In this document: positions 1 to 11,049 of the stretch, piece after piece | Layout: the number at the start of each line of letters is the position of its first letter | Position numbering within the stretch: position 1 is the stretch's first letter | Assembly (NCBI GenBank): GCA_009599575.1 | Contig: VWND01000018.1 | Location: 434,001 to 498,000 of the forward strand | DNA: 64,000 bases | Reading direction: 5' to 3' | Source of the DNA: Blumeriella jaapii | Lineage: Eukaryota; Ascomycota; Leotiomycetes; Helotiales; Drepanopezizaceae | Made by a program: the position numbers and the translations under genes | Notes under the pieces: model-generated | The model's database searches: none | Seen by the model: the letters and a program-made list of their open reading frames with translations, nothing else | What the model was told of the DNA's origin: nothing

Positions 1-2290
1 CGCTTCTGCCGTCCCGGCGACCTGCCCGAGCAGGAGAAGCGAGGAGGCCAAGTAATGATACATGGTCGAATCGACACTCAGATATTGCCGATGTCAACAA
101 AGCAAAATATCCGAACAAAGGCCAGAAAGCAAAAAGAGGAAGAAGAGGAAGAAGTAAAAGGAGAAGAAGAAGAACAAGAAGAAGAGAAAAAAACAAGGAC
201 AAGGGACCGGAAAGGCAATAGTAGTCTTATATATGCGAGAGCGAGAGGTAGATCGAGCAGGAAAGAGAAGAAACATACGATGTGAGATGTTTCTTCGCGG
301 TAAAGTTTCAAGCATCAGTGTCCTGTGAATAGTGGCCTTGGCGAGCGCGATGTTGCATGGGGGCATCTCGAAAACTCGCTCAATCCCTCTCGTCGGCGCC
401 CAATGGGAACACGCCAAACACACGACGTCCCCAATAGAGCGACCGCGTTCCCAGCGAGCAAGATAGACACAATACACCACACTATCGTGGCTTCGAGATA
501 CCTGTCAACTTCGCGTCGAGACCTCCTTGAAGTTGAGGCAGAGGTCCGTCCGCGAGCGCGTGTCGCACACCCTTGAGCGCATTCGAGGCTGTTGATGCGA
601 AGGTCTTGGCGGCTTGGGGTGTGAGATATGAACAAACTTAAAACTCTCTCCTTGTCTTGCTCACCGGTGGCTGGTGTGAATGGCGTCGGTTATCGTACAG
701 TACAGTAATATTATGGCTGCGGAGTGACAACGGGACAGAGATACGTAGTACTGTAAGCTTCCTGAGCACGGCCTCGCTTACGCCTGTTGTTTGTCAACAT
801 CACCTCCTTACCAGAGCCGATGAGAATCTTGAGGGGATTTCAGTGGTAGGCAAGATGCTTTAGGTGCATGGTTATACTGTACTGTACTAGTAGTACACAT
901 GTCTTAAAAGTCCACCTTTTCATTACTTTCCGGACACCGTAACTCCGGTACTATATCGCACGTTAGCTCCTTGTTGCGCGATACCTCTGCCTATTTTAAA
1001 CTCTCGGCGGGTATGAATTACTCGCCAGCTAAAACAAATCGAATCTATCGTTTCCTAGATTAACCATCCGTTGTCATTGGGTGTCGAGTGAGCAGTTCTC
1101 AAATACCAGCTCTTTCCTACCAAATCTAAGCACTACACTAAGAAAGGACTCGCCACAGTTGAGTGAGACTCATTTCTTGTACATACTTGCTTAGATACGG
1201 AGTACAGTGGCTCCCTATCCATCTGACCATCAGTTGGTAATTCCCACCCTTCCCAAGGCTGGTAGTACACGAAAAGCCAAGGAAAACATGTATTCAAAGT
1301 AATATCATAAAATCATATGTAGTAGAGGGGCAGAGAGAAATCAGCGAGCAATGGAGCACCCGCATAGGGATATTGATAAAATGTGCCGGGCTCTGACGGT
1401 ACCATTTAAAGATCGAGAAACCTGCGTGCCGTAATGTAAAGCGAAATAAGAACGCCGAGAAAATGACCGCGAGAAATTAATCGATACTAGCAAAATTCGA
1501 TACTATGTTAGAAGTACTGTAAAAGCAGAATCAGAATCAGAAACAGACAGAAAATGCACAAGGACTGAGTACAAGAGTGACGGGTTATAACGCGCAAGAA
1601 AGTCAAGGACAAACCCAGCTCCCCTACGAAGCATGGAATAACCGGGTCGGGAGTGTTTCAAGCGAAGAACTGAACTTCATCTCCGCTCAGCGCTACCTTT
1701 TATATCCTCCCACCGACCCCCCTCCCCTCTTCTGAAATTAAAGCAAGGTAGTGAACATATCGTACCAAAAAGAAGCACAGCTTCTCTTTACCGCTTCGTA
1801 CCCGCCAATCGCTCCCTGGAGATTTTATGGCGTATGGCAGGGAGTTCCCCAGGCACTCATGGTCTATGAACCAGATAGAGCACCGTTACAGAGGGACGCC
1901 AGCTACATTTGTGGTAGCGAAGAACTCCCAACCTTGCCCGAAAGAAAACAAGAAGCCTCGTCTGCACAAACGATGTGCAGAAACGGCGCAAGTCTTAGGG
2001 CGGCGTGACTCTGCAGGCCGCCCGTCCTGCATGTAAAGCAACCTCGCCACTTGGTGCCTTCAACGTTCTTTCAACCGCACATCACAACATCACACAGAAC
2101 AAGAGGCGCTCAACGAACGGCTGAAAGATCAAAGGCGCTTTAAGTCATGTTGCTGTTTGAAGCTTTCCTTCCAGCTGGCCATGCCAGGGCCATTGGGTGC
2201 GGTTGTCTGCAGTACATGCGGGCAGGGCTGCTGAGAAGGTTGCCTTTAGAAGGAACAGCGAAAAGGTACGTAGGGAGGGTTGAGTAGAGA
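1..2290. other. No recognised gene; 5' flank of the DUF4139 gene
   Basis: No reading frame here resembles a protein I know. One frame is open from base 2 to a TAA at 52-54 and could be the last 17 codons of a gene lying off the left edge, but nothing supports this beyond the open frame. Bases 120-200 are a purine run (AAGAGGAAGAAG) that gives an artificial Glu/Lys-rich frame. Palindromic GTACTGTAC-type motifs lie near 690-705 and 874-895. The stretch 900-2290 looks like ordinary intergenic DNA. Confidence 0.5.
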
Positions 2291-2298
2291 GAGGTAGG

Positions 2299-2309
2299 TA
2301 TATATAAGG
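2299..2309 (+). promoter_or_regulatory. Probable TATA box of the DUF4139 gene
   Basis: TATATATAAGG lies about 125 bp before the chosen ATG at 2433, a reasonable distance for a fungal core promoter plus a short leader. This is a sequence match only; no transcription start is known. Confidence 0.45.
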
Positions 2310-2432
2310 TGGTGATGTTATTTTCTCCTTGGCTATCCATTCTCCGTTCTCCATTCCACAGCCCCTCCTCTTCAAAACGTGCTGATCTTTAATACTCAAC
2401 CACCTGGCAATCATCGGAAGAGACACAGCAGG

Positions 2433-4715
2433 ATGGCGAGCGACATTCCTCACCAGCAGGAGTTTCGCATCCGTGATCTCACTACTCGAAGCGTGCTGCT
2501 CTTCCCATCTAGAGCTCAAATCATCCGTGACATCCAAAACGTCACCCTCAAACCCGGTCCTAATCAAATCGTGATCGACGGCCTTTCGCCACTAGCTGAC
2601 GAGCATTCCATCAAAGTCGAAGGCACGGGATCAGCAACCATCACAGATGTAACCGTCGACTTGCTCCCCAACCGCGAAGTCTACGAGGACATCTACCCTT
2701 CCGAAGAGGAGGAAGACGATGACAAAGGTGACGTATCGGGGCAGTCGGACGTGGAGGCTGAGGAAATTTTGGCCATCGATGAAAAGGTGAAGAGTTTGAA
2801 GCGGCAACTTCTAGAGGCGCAGGAGAACATCAATTCTGCTGCTGAGCGCTTGCGGATCTGCGATCACTTCGGCCAGAGTGTTAAGCAGAACCGACCGCCA
2901 CCAGGTGAGTTGAAGGAACTGATCGAGGCGTACGACAAGGAGCGGCTCAAGATTTACCGAGATCACGCAAATTCCCTAGGAATTTTGGAAACTATCAATA
3001 ACGAACTGCGGAAATTGGAGAAGGAGAAGCTGAGTGTGGCTAAGGCGCTGGCTAAGGCTAGTGAGAAATCGAGAAAGGAGAAGGCCAAGGAGAAAGAGAA
3101 GAAAGAGAGGAAAAAGGCCGAGATCGCCAAGGAAAAGCTGCGGTTACAGGCTGAGAGAGACTTCTTCTGGCCCAAATGGGTCTATCGCATCACCATCAAC
3201 TTGGAGCCTTCGAGCGTGACACCAGCCTCTTCTCGTCGCAGCTCGATCAATGGCGACACGATTGTCAACCTGGCTACTTCGGATTTCCATGAGCCATCGT
3301 CAGAAACATTGAAGAGCGATGAGATCTCCCTCTCGATTTCTTACATCACCTATGGTGCTTCCTGGGCCCCGAGATATGATCTGAGTCTCAACACTGTCAA
3401 GTGCACTGGGCTGCTGGAGTACGGTGCTGAGTTGAAGAACACGACTTCCGAGACCTGGCACAACGTCAAAATCATCCTTTCCACTTCCCAAACATCGTTC
3501 TTTGGTCTCAGTGAGAATATTCCAAGCTTATCACCATGGCACGCTCGCTTGGAGAAGGGGGACCGCCATGCAGATTGGTCTTTATTCAGCTCACACGAGC
3601 TCCAAGCCAAGCAGAGCAAGTACTCTCAGAGCACAGGATATCAGGCTCAAAGACCACGACACGCACTCTTCGGGCGAGGCTGCTCTGAACACGAGAGAAT
3701 CAACCGCCCTCGAACGTACTCCGCACTCATGTACCGAAGCAATTCGGCGAGCCCAGTGTATAGTTCTACCGTTGCGGGACACAGTACTAAGAAGGCCCGG
3801 ACGCATCTCTCACAAAATTATGGGGGCGAAAGCGATGAAGATGTGGATATGAGCTTTGGTGTCGTTAACTACCCTACCGCAACCGCTCCATCCCTTACGT
3901 TCGAGGAGGGCGCTTGGGAGGAGACTGGCATGACGACCACTTATGATGTCCCAGGCTTCAAGACTCTCGCTCCCAGCAACTCCGCCATTAAGCACAAGAT
4001 CGCTAAAATCGAGTTCAAGAACATCGTGTACTCCCACATTGTCATCGGCAAATTACGCCAGGTCGCATTCCTCAAGGCTCGGCTCCGCAACACGTCGAAG
4101 ACTACCCTCCTCAAGGGACCACTGGGCCTGACACTGGATGGATCATTCCTCGGCCAGGCAACCTTCCCACGCTGCTCATCGGGCGAGATGTTCAGCTTGC
4201 CGCTTGGTGTGGATCCCGCAATCAGCATCTGCTACCCCAAGCCCACCGTGCGCCGCAGCCAGACCGGTATCTTCACCAAGGAAGACTGCAACGTATTCAG
4301 CCGCGCGTGCATCATCACCAACACCAAGCCCAATGCCGCCGTAAAACTCACCGTCCTCGACCAGATCCCCGTCTCCGAAGACGAGCGTCTCAAGATCGAG
4401 ATTAGCACTCCAAAAGGCCTGAAAGTAGCTGGCGATGCTGTTCGCACTGGAGTGGGCTATCCTGCTGAGGACGCCTCTCCTGCGCAAGTCAGTGTCAGAA
4501 GTGGTACCGCCACGGATGCGCGGGCCAGCGTGTATGCTGCTAGCGGTAGGGAAGTTTCGAGTGGCGCCAAATGGGGATCAGCTATTGCGACGGCAAAGAA
4601 AGGCGGAGAGATCAACTGGAACGTCAATTTGAATCCGGGACACGGTGTCAAGCTTGTGCTGGAGTATGAGGCTACTTTCCCCGGCGGCGAGGCGGTTGTC
4701 AGCGTTTCGAAGTAA
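2433..4715 (+). CDS. DUF4140/DUF4139 domain protein (mucoidy-inhibitor-A-like family)
   Basis: A single uninterrupted exon of 760 codons. The ATG at 2433 (MASDIPHQQEF) is preferred over an upstream in-frame ATG at 2379, because family members begin with a short leader before the conserved N-terminal strand region. Residues about 12-110 fit DUF4140 (RSVLLFPSRAQIIRDI, later VTVDLLPNREVYEDIYP). An acidic segment and a long Lys/Glu coiled coil follow (about 115-250). Residues about 260-755 fit DUF4139, with YITYGASWAPRYDLSLNT, a Ser-rich insert near 380-490, and the terminal VNLNPGHGVKLVLEYEATFP. The family is widespread in fungi and bacteria but its biochemical role is unknown. I infer a soluble beta-rich protein, since no signal peptide or membrane segment is visible. 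Confidence 0.9.
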   Translation: MASDIPHQQEFRIRDLTTRSVLLFPSRAQIIRDIQNVTLKPGPNQIVIDGLSPLADEHSIKVEGTGSATITDVTVDLLPNREVYEDIYPSEEEEDDDKGDVSGQSDVEAEEILAIDEKVKSLKRQLLEAQENINSAAERLRICDHFGQSVKQNRPPPGELKELIEAYDKERLKIYRDHANSLGILETINNELRKLEKEKLSVAKALAKASEKSRKEKAKEKEKKERKKAEIAKEKLRLQAERDFFWPKWVYRITINLEPSSVTPASSRRSSINGDTIVNLATSDFHEPSSETLKSDEISLSISYITYGASWAPRYDLSLNTVKCTGLLEYGAELKNTTSETWHNVKIILSTSQTSFFGLSENIPSLSPWHARLEKGDRHADWSLFSSHELQAKQSKYSQSTGYQAQRPRHALFGRGCSEHERINRPRTYSALMYRSNSASPVYSSTVAGHSTKKARTHLSQNYGGESDEDVDMSFGVVNYPTATAPSLTFEEGAWEETGMTTTYDVPGFKTLAPSNSAIKHKIAKIEFKNIVYSHIVIGKLRQVAFLKARLRNTSKTTLLKGPLGLTLDGSFLGQATFPRCSSGEMFSLPLGVDPAISICYPKPTVRRSQTGIFTKEDCNVFSRACIITNTKPNAAVKLTVLDQIPVSEDERLKIEISTPKGLKVAGDAVRTGVGYPAEDASPAQVSVRSGTATDARASVYAASGREVSSGAKWGSAIATAKKGGEINWNVNLNPGHGVKLVLEYEATFPGGEAVVSVSK

Positions 4716-6017
4716 GGTCCGGCTTTGCGATGGAGGGATTCTCAGATGAACGATACGGCATCGGCTTTCACATTGGCACTTGCATGATTTTGATACAGGA
4801 ATCCGTCAAACAGAATGATTATTTGATGGTCACGGGCCTTTCCATCACAGAACAATTAGCATAATAAACAGCATTACCAATTTCCTAGTGTCCTGTACCT
4901 GCGTCCTGACTTTGCTCTGCTCTTGGATATTTCGTCATTTGCTCTTTTCCACATTCACTTTCCCGGAGTCTTGCTTAGCAGGAGTTCTCGTGCCCACCTG
5001 GAAGCCAGGGACGTACTCTCCCTACCTTGTACGGACGAGAATGGTTCAATTTGCTGTTCGCTCGCCACAAACACAAGTCTTTCCAATTCTTCCCTGTGCC
5101 TCATTGGCAGCAATCCTACGTGCAAGCCGCTTATTGGAGACTTCGATGTCCGAAGCCTTAGATAGGTACGTCCCTTGCCTACCGATCCTTTATGTCCGAT
5201 GTTGAAGGTGCGCTTCCTTCTGCTGAGCGGTGTTTAGAGCTATGGCCTACTGCTTGATTTAAAAAGGTTGGCAACTCCACTAGCACTCTAGGGCTCTACT
5301 AGCTGTGTGTGTTTTTGACGTGTTGGCTCAGAAATCCAAATGTCTACTACCTGAAAGTGTATGTAGCTTTGCATCTATGATTATTGAAAGAATGGCCGCA
5401 AACATGTGCCACTCTATGGAGAAACGTTCCAGCCGGGACATCGATACATCGAGAAATGTTTTCCAAGTCTTAGGACCGTAATTGAGCCGCCATCGTCCTT
5501 GTACTAGGCAAGTGTCCGTAGATTGATTGACGGCTTCTGCGAGCACTCGAGGTACGTCCTGGGCCGATCTCCTTAACACTCTACGGAGCCAAAGATATAC
5601 TTGGCTCGTAGGTCAGGCTTGATCTCGGCTAGCTTTCCACTTAAACCTATATCTTTACAATGCAAACCTGTCTTTAGGCCAGTAAGAATCTCTGAGGCTA
5701 GACGATACTTTTTCTCTGCTCCATACAATGCTATAGGGATCTCATCTGATACGAGAGCCCTCCGGAGGCCATGTCCAGTCAGACCATTGACATAACAGCA
5801 CAGTCTGATCTCCTTGACACGATTGTAGCGTTGAACATTCCCGTATCGGAGACATTTTCAAACTCTCTGCAGCACCTTTTACCAAGCCCTTCCATAATTA
5901 AAGGCTATTTATTGTTTATTGGAGTCTTTCTTCTACACTTCTCTCACGCCCTCTGACACTGGCTGCCTTGCCTTGCCGCCAAAGGCTCCGACCTATCACC
6001 ACGTGGTTGGTAGACCG
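4716..6017. other. Intergenic stretch, no recognised gene
   Basis: Only short overlapping frames on both strands, none with a recognisable domain. It holds the 3' flank of the DUF4139 gene and the 5' flank of the zinc-finger gene. The minus-strand frame at 5328-5579 reads like ordinary protein but is short and isolated; I do not call it. Confidence 0.5.
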
Positions 6018-6059
6018 CCTACGCTAGTCGATTTCGGGCCTACGCTAGTCGATATCGGG
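6018..6059. repeat. Two tandem 21-bp units
   Basis: CCTACGCTAGTCGAT(T/A)TCGGG is present twice head to tail with one mismatch, just before the zinc-finger locus. Its function is not evident. Confidence 0.8.
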
Positions 6060-6567
6060 CCCTAACATCAACATGAACACACCCGCGCGTCCGAAACCGA
6101 AATCTCATCTTCCTCCGCACTACTCCCTCCAGAACTCTTGAGACTCGACGGCCGACCCTTGATCTGTCGGTTGTTCTTAGCCACCGCGGGGAATTGTTTC
6201 TCGACGTCTGCTGATTTGTCACGTCCTCTTTTTTCGGTTGCTGCGCCCAGATCGACAAAGGGTATGTTGGCGAAGAGTTCGGCTTCCAAAGACCGGTCCA
6301 CTTTCGAGTACAAGCTTCGGCGTCAACTTGCAATGCATCAGCCTGATGCTACTAGGTATGCTACTCGTATTGCGATTGCAGTAATGCTGGCTAACACTTC
6401 TCAATGACTATTGTCGGCTTGTGGTCTTCTGGATTTGCACTTGGATTTCTCCTCTTCCGCGTCCAGAAGACCTCTCTCGAGGTAAGCAAGTTCTTAGCAC
6501 CTCCTAGTCCTGCTCGCATAACCTCTTGATCATGCCCTAGGGCGAATCTTCTTGCGTGTCAGTTATC

Positions 6568-8724
6568 ATGAAGCTGTACTGCTACCAATGCGGCCGCAGC
6601 TGTAGCTTCGACAGTCTCGAGGCCGTAACAGATCACTGCAATAGCAACCAAGGACACGCCCGTGCCCAGCACTGCGAGTTCTGTGGTCGTATCTTCATTA
6701 GCAAGGACGCCTGAACGAGCATATCAACCTGAAGCACAACTTCAAGAGCGCTACGTGTGATACTGTCTTCACCGACACGGCCAGACTGGCTACCCACAAC
6801 GATACCAAGCACACCTACACCTGTGCCTCTTGCAAAGGGAAGAAGTTTGTATCGCTGAACGCATTGGATGAGCACAGCCGCGCAAAGCACACGCACCGTT
6901 GTGGCTCCTGTGAGACCAACTTCTCTTGGGATAAGAGCTTCTCGGACCACAAAGCGGAAGTTCATCTTCTGGAATGCAGCTCCTGCCCGTCGAAGAGCAT
7001 CTTTACCTCGGCGGCGGCGTTGCAGGCGCACGTTGGAGATAGCCACACGCTCCAGTGCGGGAAGTGTCCGCAAAGCTTTAAGACCGCAGCCTTGCGTGCG
7101 CAACACATTCTCTCCGCTCATCTCAACCTTGTCTGCATCAACTGCAATGCTACATTCGGGAAGCAGTCCGAACCCCAGAAGCACCTGAAGTCTTTGCACA
7201 GCTACCTCTGCGAGTGGTACAAGAAATCCTCGACAGTCTCCTAGCGCGGCAACTACACGAGGAGGCTTCACATCAACTGAAGTGCGTCTTCTGCAACAAG
7301 AGGTTCCACTCCGAGGCCGACCGCAAGAACCACAAGGAGATGTACCAACACAACGGATGCACTGCGAGAAGTGCGAGGCGCGCTTCGAGTCGGTCGCTGA
7401 GATGCAAGCCCACTTCGCTGCCACGCACATCTTTCCCTGCGACAAGTGCCCGGTGGAGGTTGGCAGTCTCGCGGCGCTCCAGGCCCACACGATTCAGTCG
7501 CACGTCTTCACCTGTACCAGATGCGCGATGCAGTTCTACACCGACAGCGAGCGAGAGTCGCACTTTGCCACCACCCACGTCTTCCGCTGCGATCAGTGTC
7601 CGGAGATGTACGAGACCGAGCAACATCTCAAGTCTCATCTGCTGAAGGAGCACTCGATCCCTTGCGACAAGTGCAATTTGTCCTTGCCCAACCAGGAGGA
7701 GCACACCAACCACTACATCCTCGCGCACACGATCCAGTGTCCTCGGTGCCTGTGGGTTGGCCCCACGGCTGAGCAGCTCGCCGAGCACTTTCTGGCCAAA
7801 CACGTCTTCCAGTGCGCGCGTTGCGACTCGCAGTTCGCTACCGAGGACCTCTTCCAGGACCATCATTGCCCCATGCAAGCCTCCTCGTGCGCCGTGTGCG
7901 GAGTCGTCTGCGAGGGTGTCATGTTCCTGATGAGCCACATCGAGGCCGCCCATCGATACGCCTGCCCTCAGTGCCCAGCCTACTTCGAGGATTCTCAGAG
8001 CGTTGCCGCTCATGCCGGACTCCACGGCGCGGTCGAGGCGATGGCTCGCGGCCACACTTGCTCGGAGTGTGCGGCCATCTTCCACGAAGCTCCCGCTCTC
8101 GCCGCGCACTTGGCGCTCCACGCTCGAGTCTCCGCCCTCCCCTCTGCCGCCGTCGAGGCCCGCTCGCACCGCGGTCCCCAGTGCCCCGATGTCTCTGCCG
8201 CTGCCCACCAGCCACTGCACCACTACACGGGCCCAATGCTCGACCACGCAGGCAAGTGTCCGGTCGAGGGCTGCAAGAGCGGCTGCTTCACGAGCAAGGC
8301 GGCGTTGGCCGATCACGCAGCTGCCGCAGCCCCAGAACCCGAGCCTGTTGCACCTGTGCCGGCTATGGTTGTCACCCCTCTGCCTCTTCCACGTCTTCCG
8401 GTGGCCGTCACCACCCCTGACCCTGCTGAACCTGCGCCCGCCGCCGCCATCGCGACCCCCTCTCCGCCCGTCACTCTGGTTCCTACCCCAAGCCCAAGCC
8501 CAACTGCAGCTCCTGCTACCGTCCTCAAGCCCTTCAACGCCCTGGAGATCCACCGAAAGCTCGTCCAGGACCTCAAGAGAAAGGAGAAAGAGGCGAGGGC
8601 GTCTTGGGGAACGTCATCGGGGTCGCCCAGATTCGCGCAGATGCTGAGGGAGAGCGAGCAGGAGCGAGAGAAGGAGAGATCACGCACGCGCGCCGCTCGT
8701 CGCGGGCACCCGGGAGAGCAGTGA
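6568..8724 (+). pseudogene. C2H2 zinc-finger array protein broken by three one-base frameshifts
   Basis: Reading from the ATG at 6568 gives classical C-x2-C-x12-H-x3-5-H fingers, about 20 in all, to about 8330. A Pro/Ala-rich stretch and a basic coiled tail end at the TGA before 8725. The frame breaks three times, always as if one base were lost: near 6711 (GCCTGA where GCC CTG AAC continues the finger), near 7225-7232 (AAATCC where AAA TTC C restores C-x2-C-x12-H), and near 7355-7360 (before ATGCACTGCGAG). After correction the finger spacing is exact on both sides of each break. Two fingers are also damaged: the second Cys of the finger at 7208-7265 is Tyr (TAC), and the third finger is short. 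The array suggests nucleic-acid binding in the nucleus. An upstream exon with a hydrophobic stretch (6404-6481) joins in frame across a possible intron (6482-6540), but I am unsure it belongs. Alternative: an intact gene with assembly indels. Confidence 0.7.
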
Positions 8725-9155
8725 TGCGGAGGAGGGTCTGGGGAACGATTCTGGTGACGCGCTGGGGAGGGATCACCTCCGCTCTTAGGATGGGAGGGAC
8801 AGGGTCACGATGGGGCAGGAGGATCGCGATCCGGTCCGGCAGGGACTCGCTGGCAGACAGGCAAGCACAGCACAGCACAGCACAGCGCAGCACAGAATAG
8901 ATTAGGTCAGGCCAATTAATACACCGAAGGTTCTCCGTCTTCTCCGCACACCAGAATTGCATCCCCGGCGACGGGCGTGACCAGTAGAGAGAGAGAGAAA
9001 GATTCTTGCGCGCGCTCGCGACGCGACGCGACGTCGTTCCGCGAGCGAGAATCGATCACGTGCCCGCTGGGACAGAGGCGAGTGAGTGAGTGGTCCGTCA
9101 CGTGGCGACGTGCGCTGGCCGTGCTGTAGCTGTACTGTACTGTTACTGTCGCATT
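8725..9155. other. 3' flank of the zinc-finger locus, no gene seen
   Basis: GC-rich flank containing an (AGCAC)n-like run near 8865-8895. No supported reading frame. Confidence 0.5.
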
Positions 9156-9420
9156 AAGATCTTTTCGCATGAAGAAGAGCTTTTTGGATGGAGATTTCTT
9201 CGCATCGAAAGCTTTTCGCATGGAGATTTCTTCGCATTAAGAGCTTTTCGCATGAAGAAGAGCTTTTGGGATGGAGGTTTCTGCGCATGAAGAAGCGCTT
9301 TTGGGATGGAGATTTCTACGCTTCCGAGCTTTTCGCATCAAGATTCTTCGCCTTAAGAGCTTCTCGCCTTAAGAGCTTCTCGCATCAAGCGCTTCTCGCA
9401 TCACGCCCTTTTCAGCCCGA
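9156..9420. repeat. Degenerate tandem array of GAGCTTTTCGCAT units
   Basis: Interlaced copies of AGAGCTTTTCGCATGAAGA and TTTGGATGGAGATTTCTTCG alternate with variations, then decay into short TTAAGAGCTTCTCGC units. The open frame across it is a by-product of the repeat. Confidence 0.7.
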
Positions 9421-9590
9421 GCCCCCTTCGCATCTCTCTCTCGACCCGGCCGGCCCCAGACCTCTCTGCGCATGAATCGGGGCGAGGGCGCGCGCGCGCC
9501 GGTCGCATGAGATGCTATATTGCAAACCGCCGTGCCCACACCCCCTCCGCGCTGGCCGGGGGTCATGCGGTGGTGATGCATCCCCACACG

Positions 9591-9632
9591 GGCACACACA
9601 CACGCTCCCACACACACATGTGTGTGTGTGTA
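9591..9632. repeat. (CA)n-(TG)n palindromic microsatellite
   Basis: A CACACAC run followed by ACACACATGTGTGTGTGTG forms a self-complementary stretch able to fold as a hairpin. It sits within GC-rich intergenic DNA. Confidence 0.75.
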
Positions 9633-9989
9633 TAGTACAGTGCAGTATATGCATACCGTACCGTACATCCCACATTCGCAGGTCCTCCATTCCACGGACG
9701 GGCAGGTCCTCCATTCCACCCCCCGGGGAGGATGTCGCGGGCCGCAAGCAGCACCTGGGTGGGGTGTGCCCGGCCCGCGTCTGTCAGGGCCTCCGTCGTT
9801 CCTCTCGCATGGCCTTCCTGGGCCGTGGCCGTGGCCTTGGCGGGGCAGTGTGGTGCGAGGGGGGGCAGTGTGGTGTCGGGTCTGGGGCAGCGTGGTGCGT
9901 GGTGCGTGTGGGTGGTGCGTGTGCTGCCGTCGGGTCCCGTGCCGTCAGTGCCCGTTCGTTGGTCGTGGGCCGTTGCCCACTGCCCATTG

Positions 9990-10205
9990 CCCGTCACTCG
10001 ATCACTCGATCACTCCCTCTTCCCTCTGCCCTCTTCCCTGCCCTCTTTCTTCTCTTCCCTCTTCCCTCTTCCCTTCCCGCTGCCCTCGTGCCCCCTTCGC
10101 CCCTTCCCCCTTCCCCCCCCCCCCCTTCCCCTTCCCCCCCCCCCCTTCCCCTCCCCCCCCCCTTCCCCTTCCCCTCCCCCTCCCCCCTCGACCCTTTCTC
10201 TTGAC
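9990..10205. repeat. C/T-only low-complexity tract with long C runs
   Basis: About 200 bp that is almost purely pyrimidine on the plus strand, with C runs of up to about ten bases separated by TT. The complementary strand is G-rich and could form quadruplexes. It lies about 0.9 kb upstream of BEM1. Confidence 0.8.
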
Positions 10206-10257
10206 TTGATTCCTTCCTTCGATTCCTTTCAAACCCACGTCGAAACCGGCACAGCAC

Positions 10258-10420
10258 ACGTCGACCCCACCACCCACCATCCACGCCCATCCACACCCAA
10301 CCACACCCAAACCAACCACCCATCCACCCATCCACCCATCCACGCCCATCCACGCCCCATCCACGCCCATCCACGCCCCATCCACGCCCATCCACGCCCC
10401 GTCCACGCCCCCCCCCCCCC
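10258..10420. repeat. CCATCCACGCC simple-sequence array
   Basis: Repeated CCATCCACGC and CCACCCAT units with almost no G on the plus strand, ending in a 12-base C run. Open frames through it are artefacts. Confidence 0.8.
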
Positions 10421-10596
10421 CAACCCGCTACACACAGCCACGCTCCGGCTGCCGCCACCCCCGGGAAAATCGATCCGCGTCGCTTCACATCCCTTCGCAT
10501 CCCTTACCCATCACTTCGCTTCGCTTCGCATCGCATCGCATCGCCTCCTCGTCGTCCTCCCACGCACAGAACCGTCGACCACGCCATCACCCACCG

Positions 10597-10690
10597 CCAC
10601 CGCGACGGCGACTGCGACTGCGACTGCGACTGCGATTGCGACGGCGACGGCGACCGCGACCCCAACCCCAACCCGAACCCGAACCACACC
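10597..10690. repeat. GCGACT / ACCCCA hexamer repeats
   Basis: Hexamers (GCGACT, GCGACG) pass into CCCAACCCGAACC units. Further CATCCACC repeats follow at 10785-10850 and GACAGAC repeats at 10955-11030. Together they form the immediate upstream region and leader of BEM1. Confidence 0.75.
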
Positions 10691-11049
10691 CACCACTCCG
10701 GATTGACTCGAGGCGCTTTGCCGCCTCGTGGCCGGAAGGAGTCGCGCAGAACAAAGCAGAATCTGCGAGCCCGGCCTGCCAGCCACCCATCCACCCATCC
10801 ACCCACCCATCCAGCCAGCCATCCATCCACCCATCCAGCCACCCACGCATCACCACCACCCACCGCGCGCGAGGAAGAGGAAGGAGTCGCATCGTCGATT
10901 GGACGGGCCGTCGGAGCCGTGCGATCCCACTGCCACGAGACGGAGAGACGGACGAAAGAGACAGAGAGACAGACAGGCAGACCGACAGAGCGACAGACCG
11001 ACAGAGAGAGAGAGAGAGAGCAGCGCCCACAGAGCAGACACGGACGAAG

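Noticed and set aside
55..285. Glu/Lys-rich open frame at the left edge
   Set aside because: It is the translation of a GAAGAAGAG purine run; no domain, and similar open frames exist on the other strand.
6404..6540. Hydrophobic exon (IVGLWSSGFALGFLLFRVQK) before the zinc-finger gene
   Set aside because: It splices in frame across a good 59-nt intron, but there is no supported first exon and a membrane segment ahead of zinc fingers is implausible; noted, not called.
9732..10706. Long Pro/His/Thr-rich open frame through 9.7-10.7 kb
   Set aside because: Produced by C-rich and CCATCC simple repeats; several frames on both strands are equally open.
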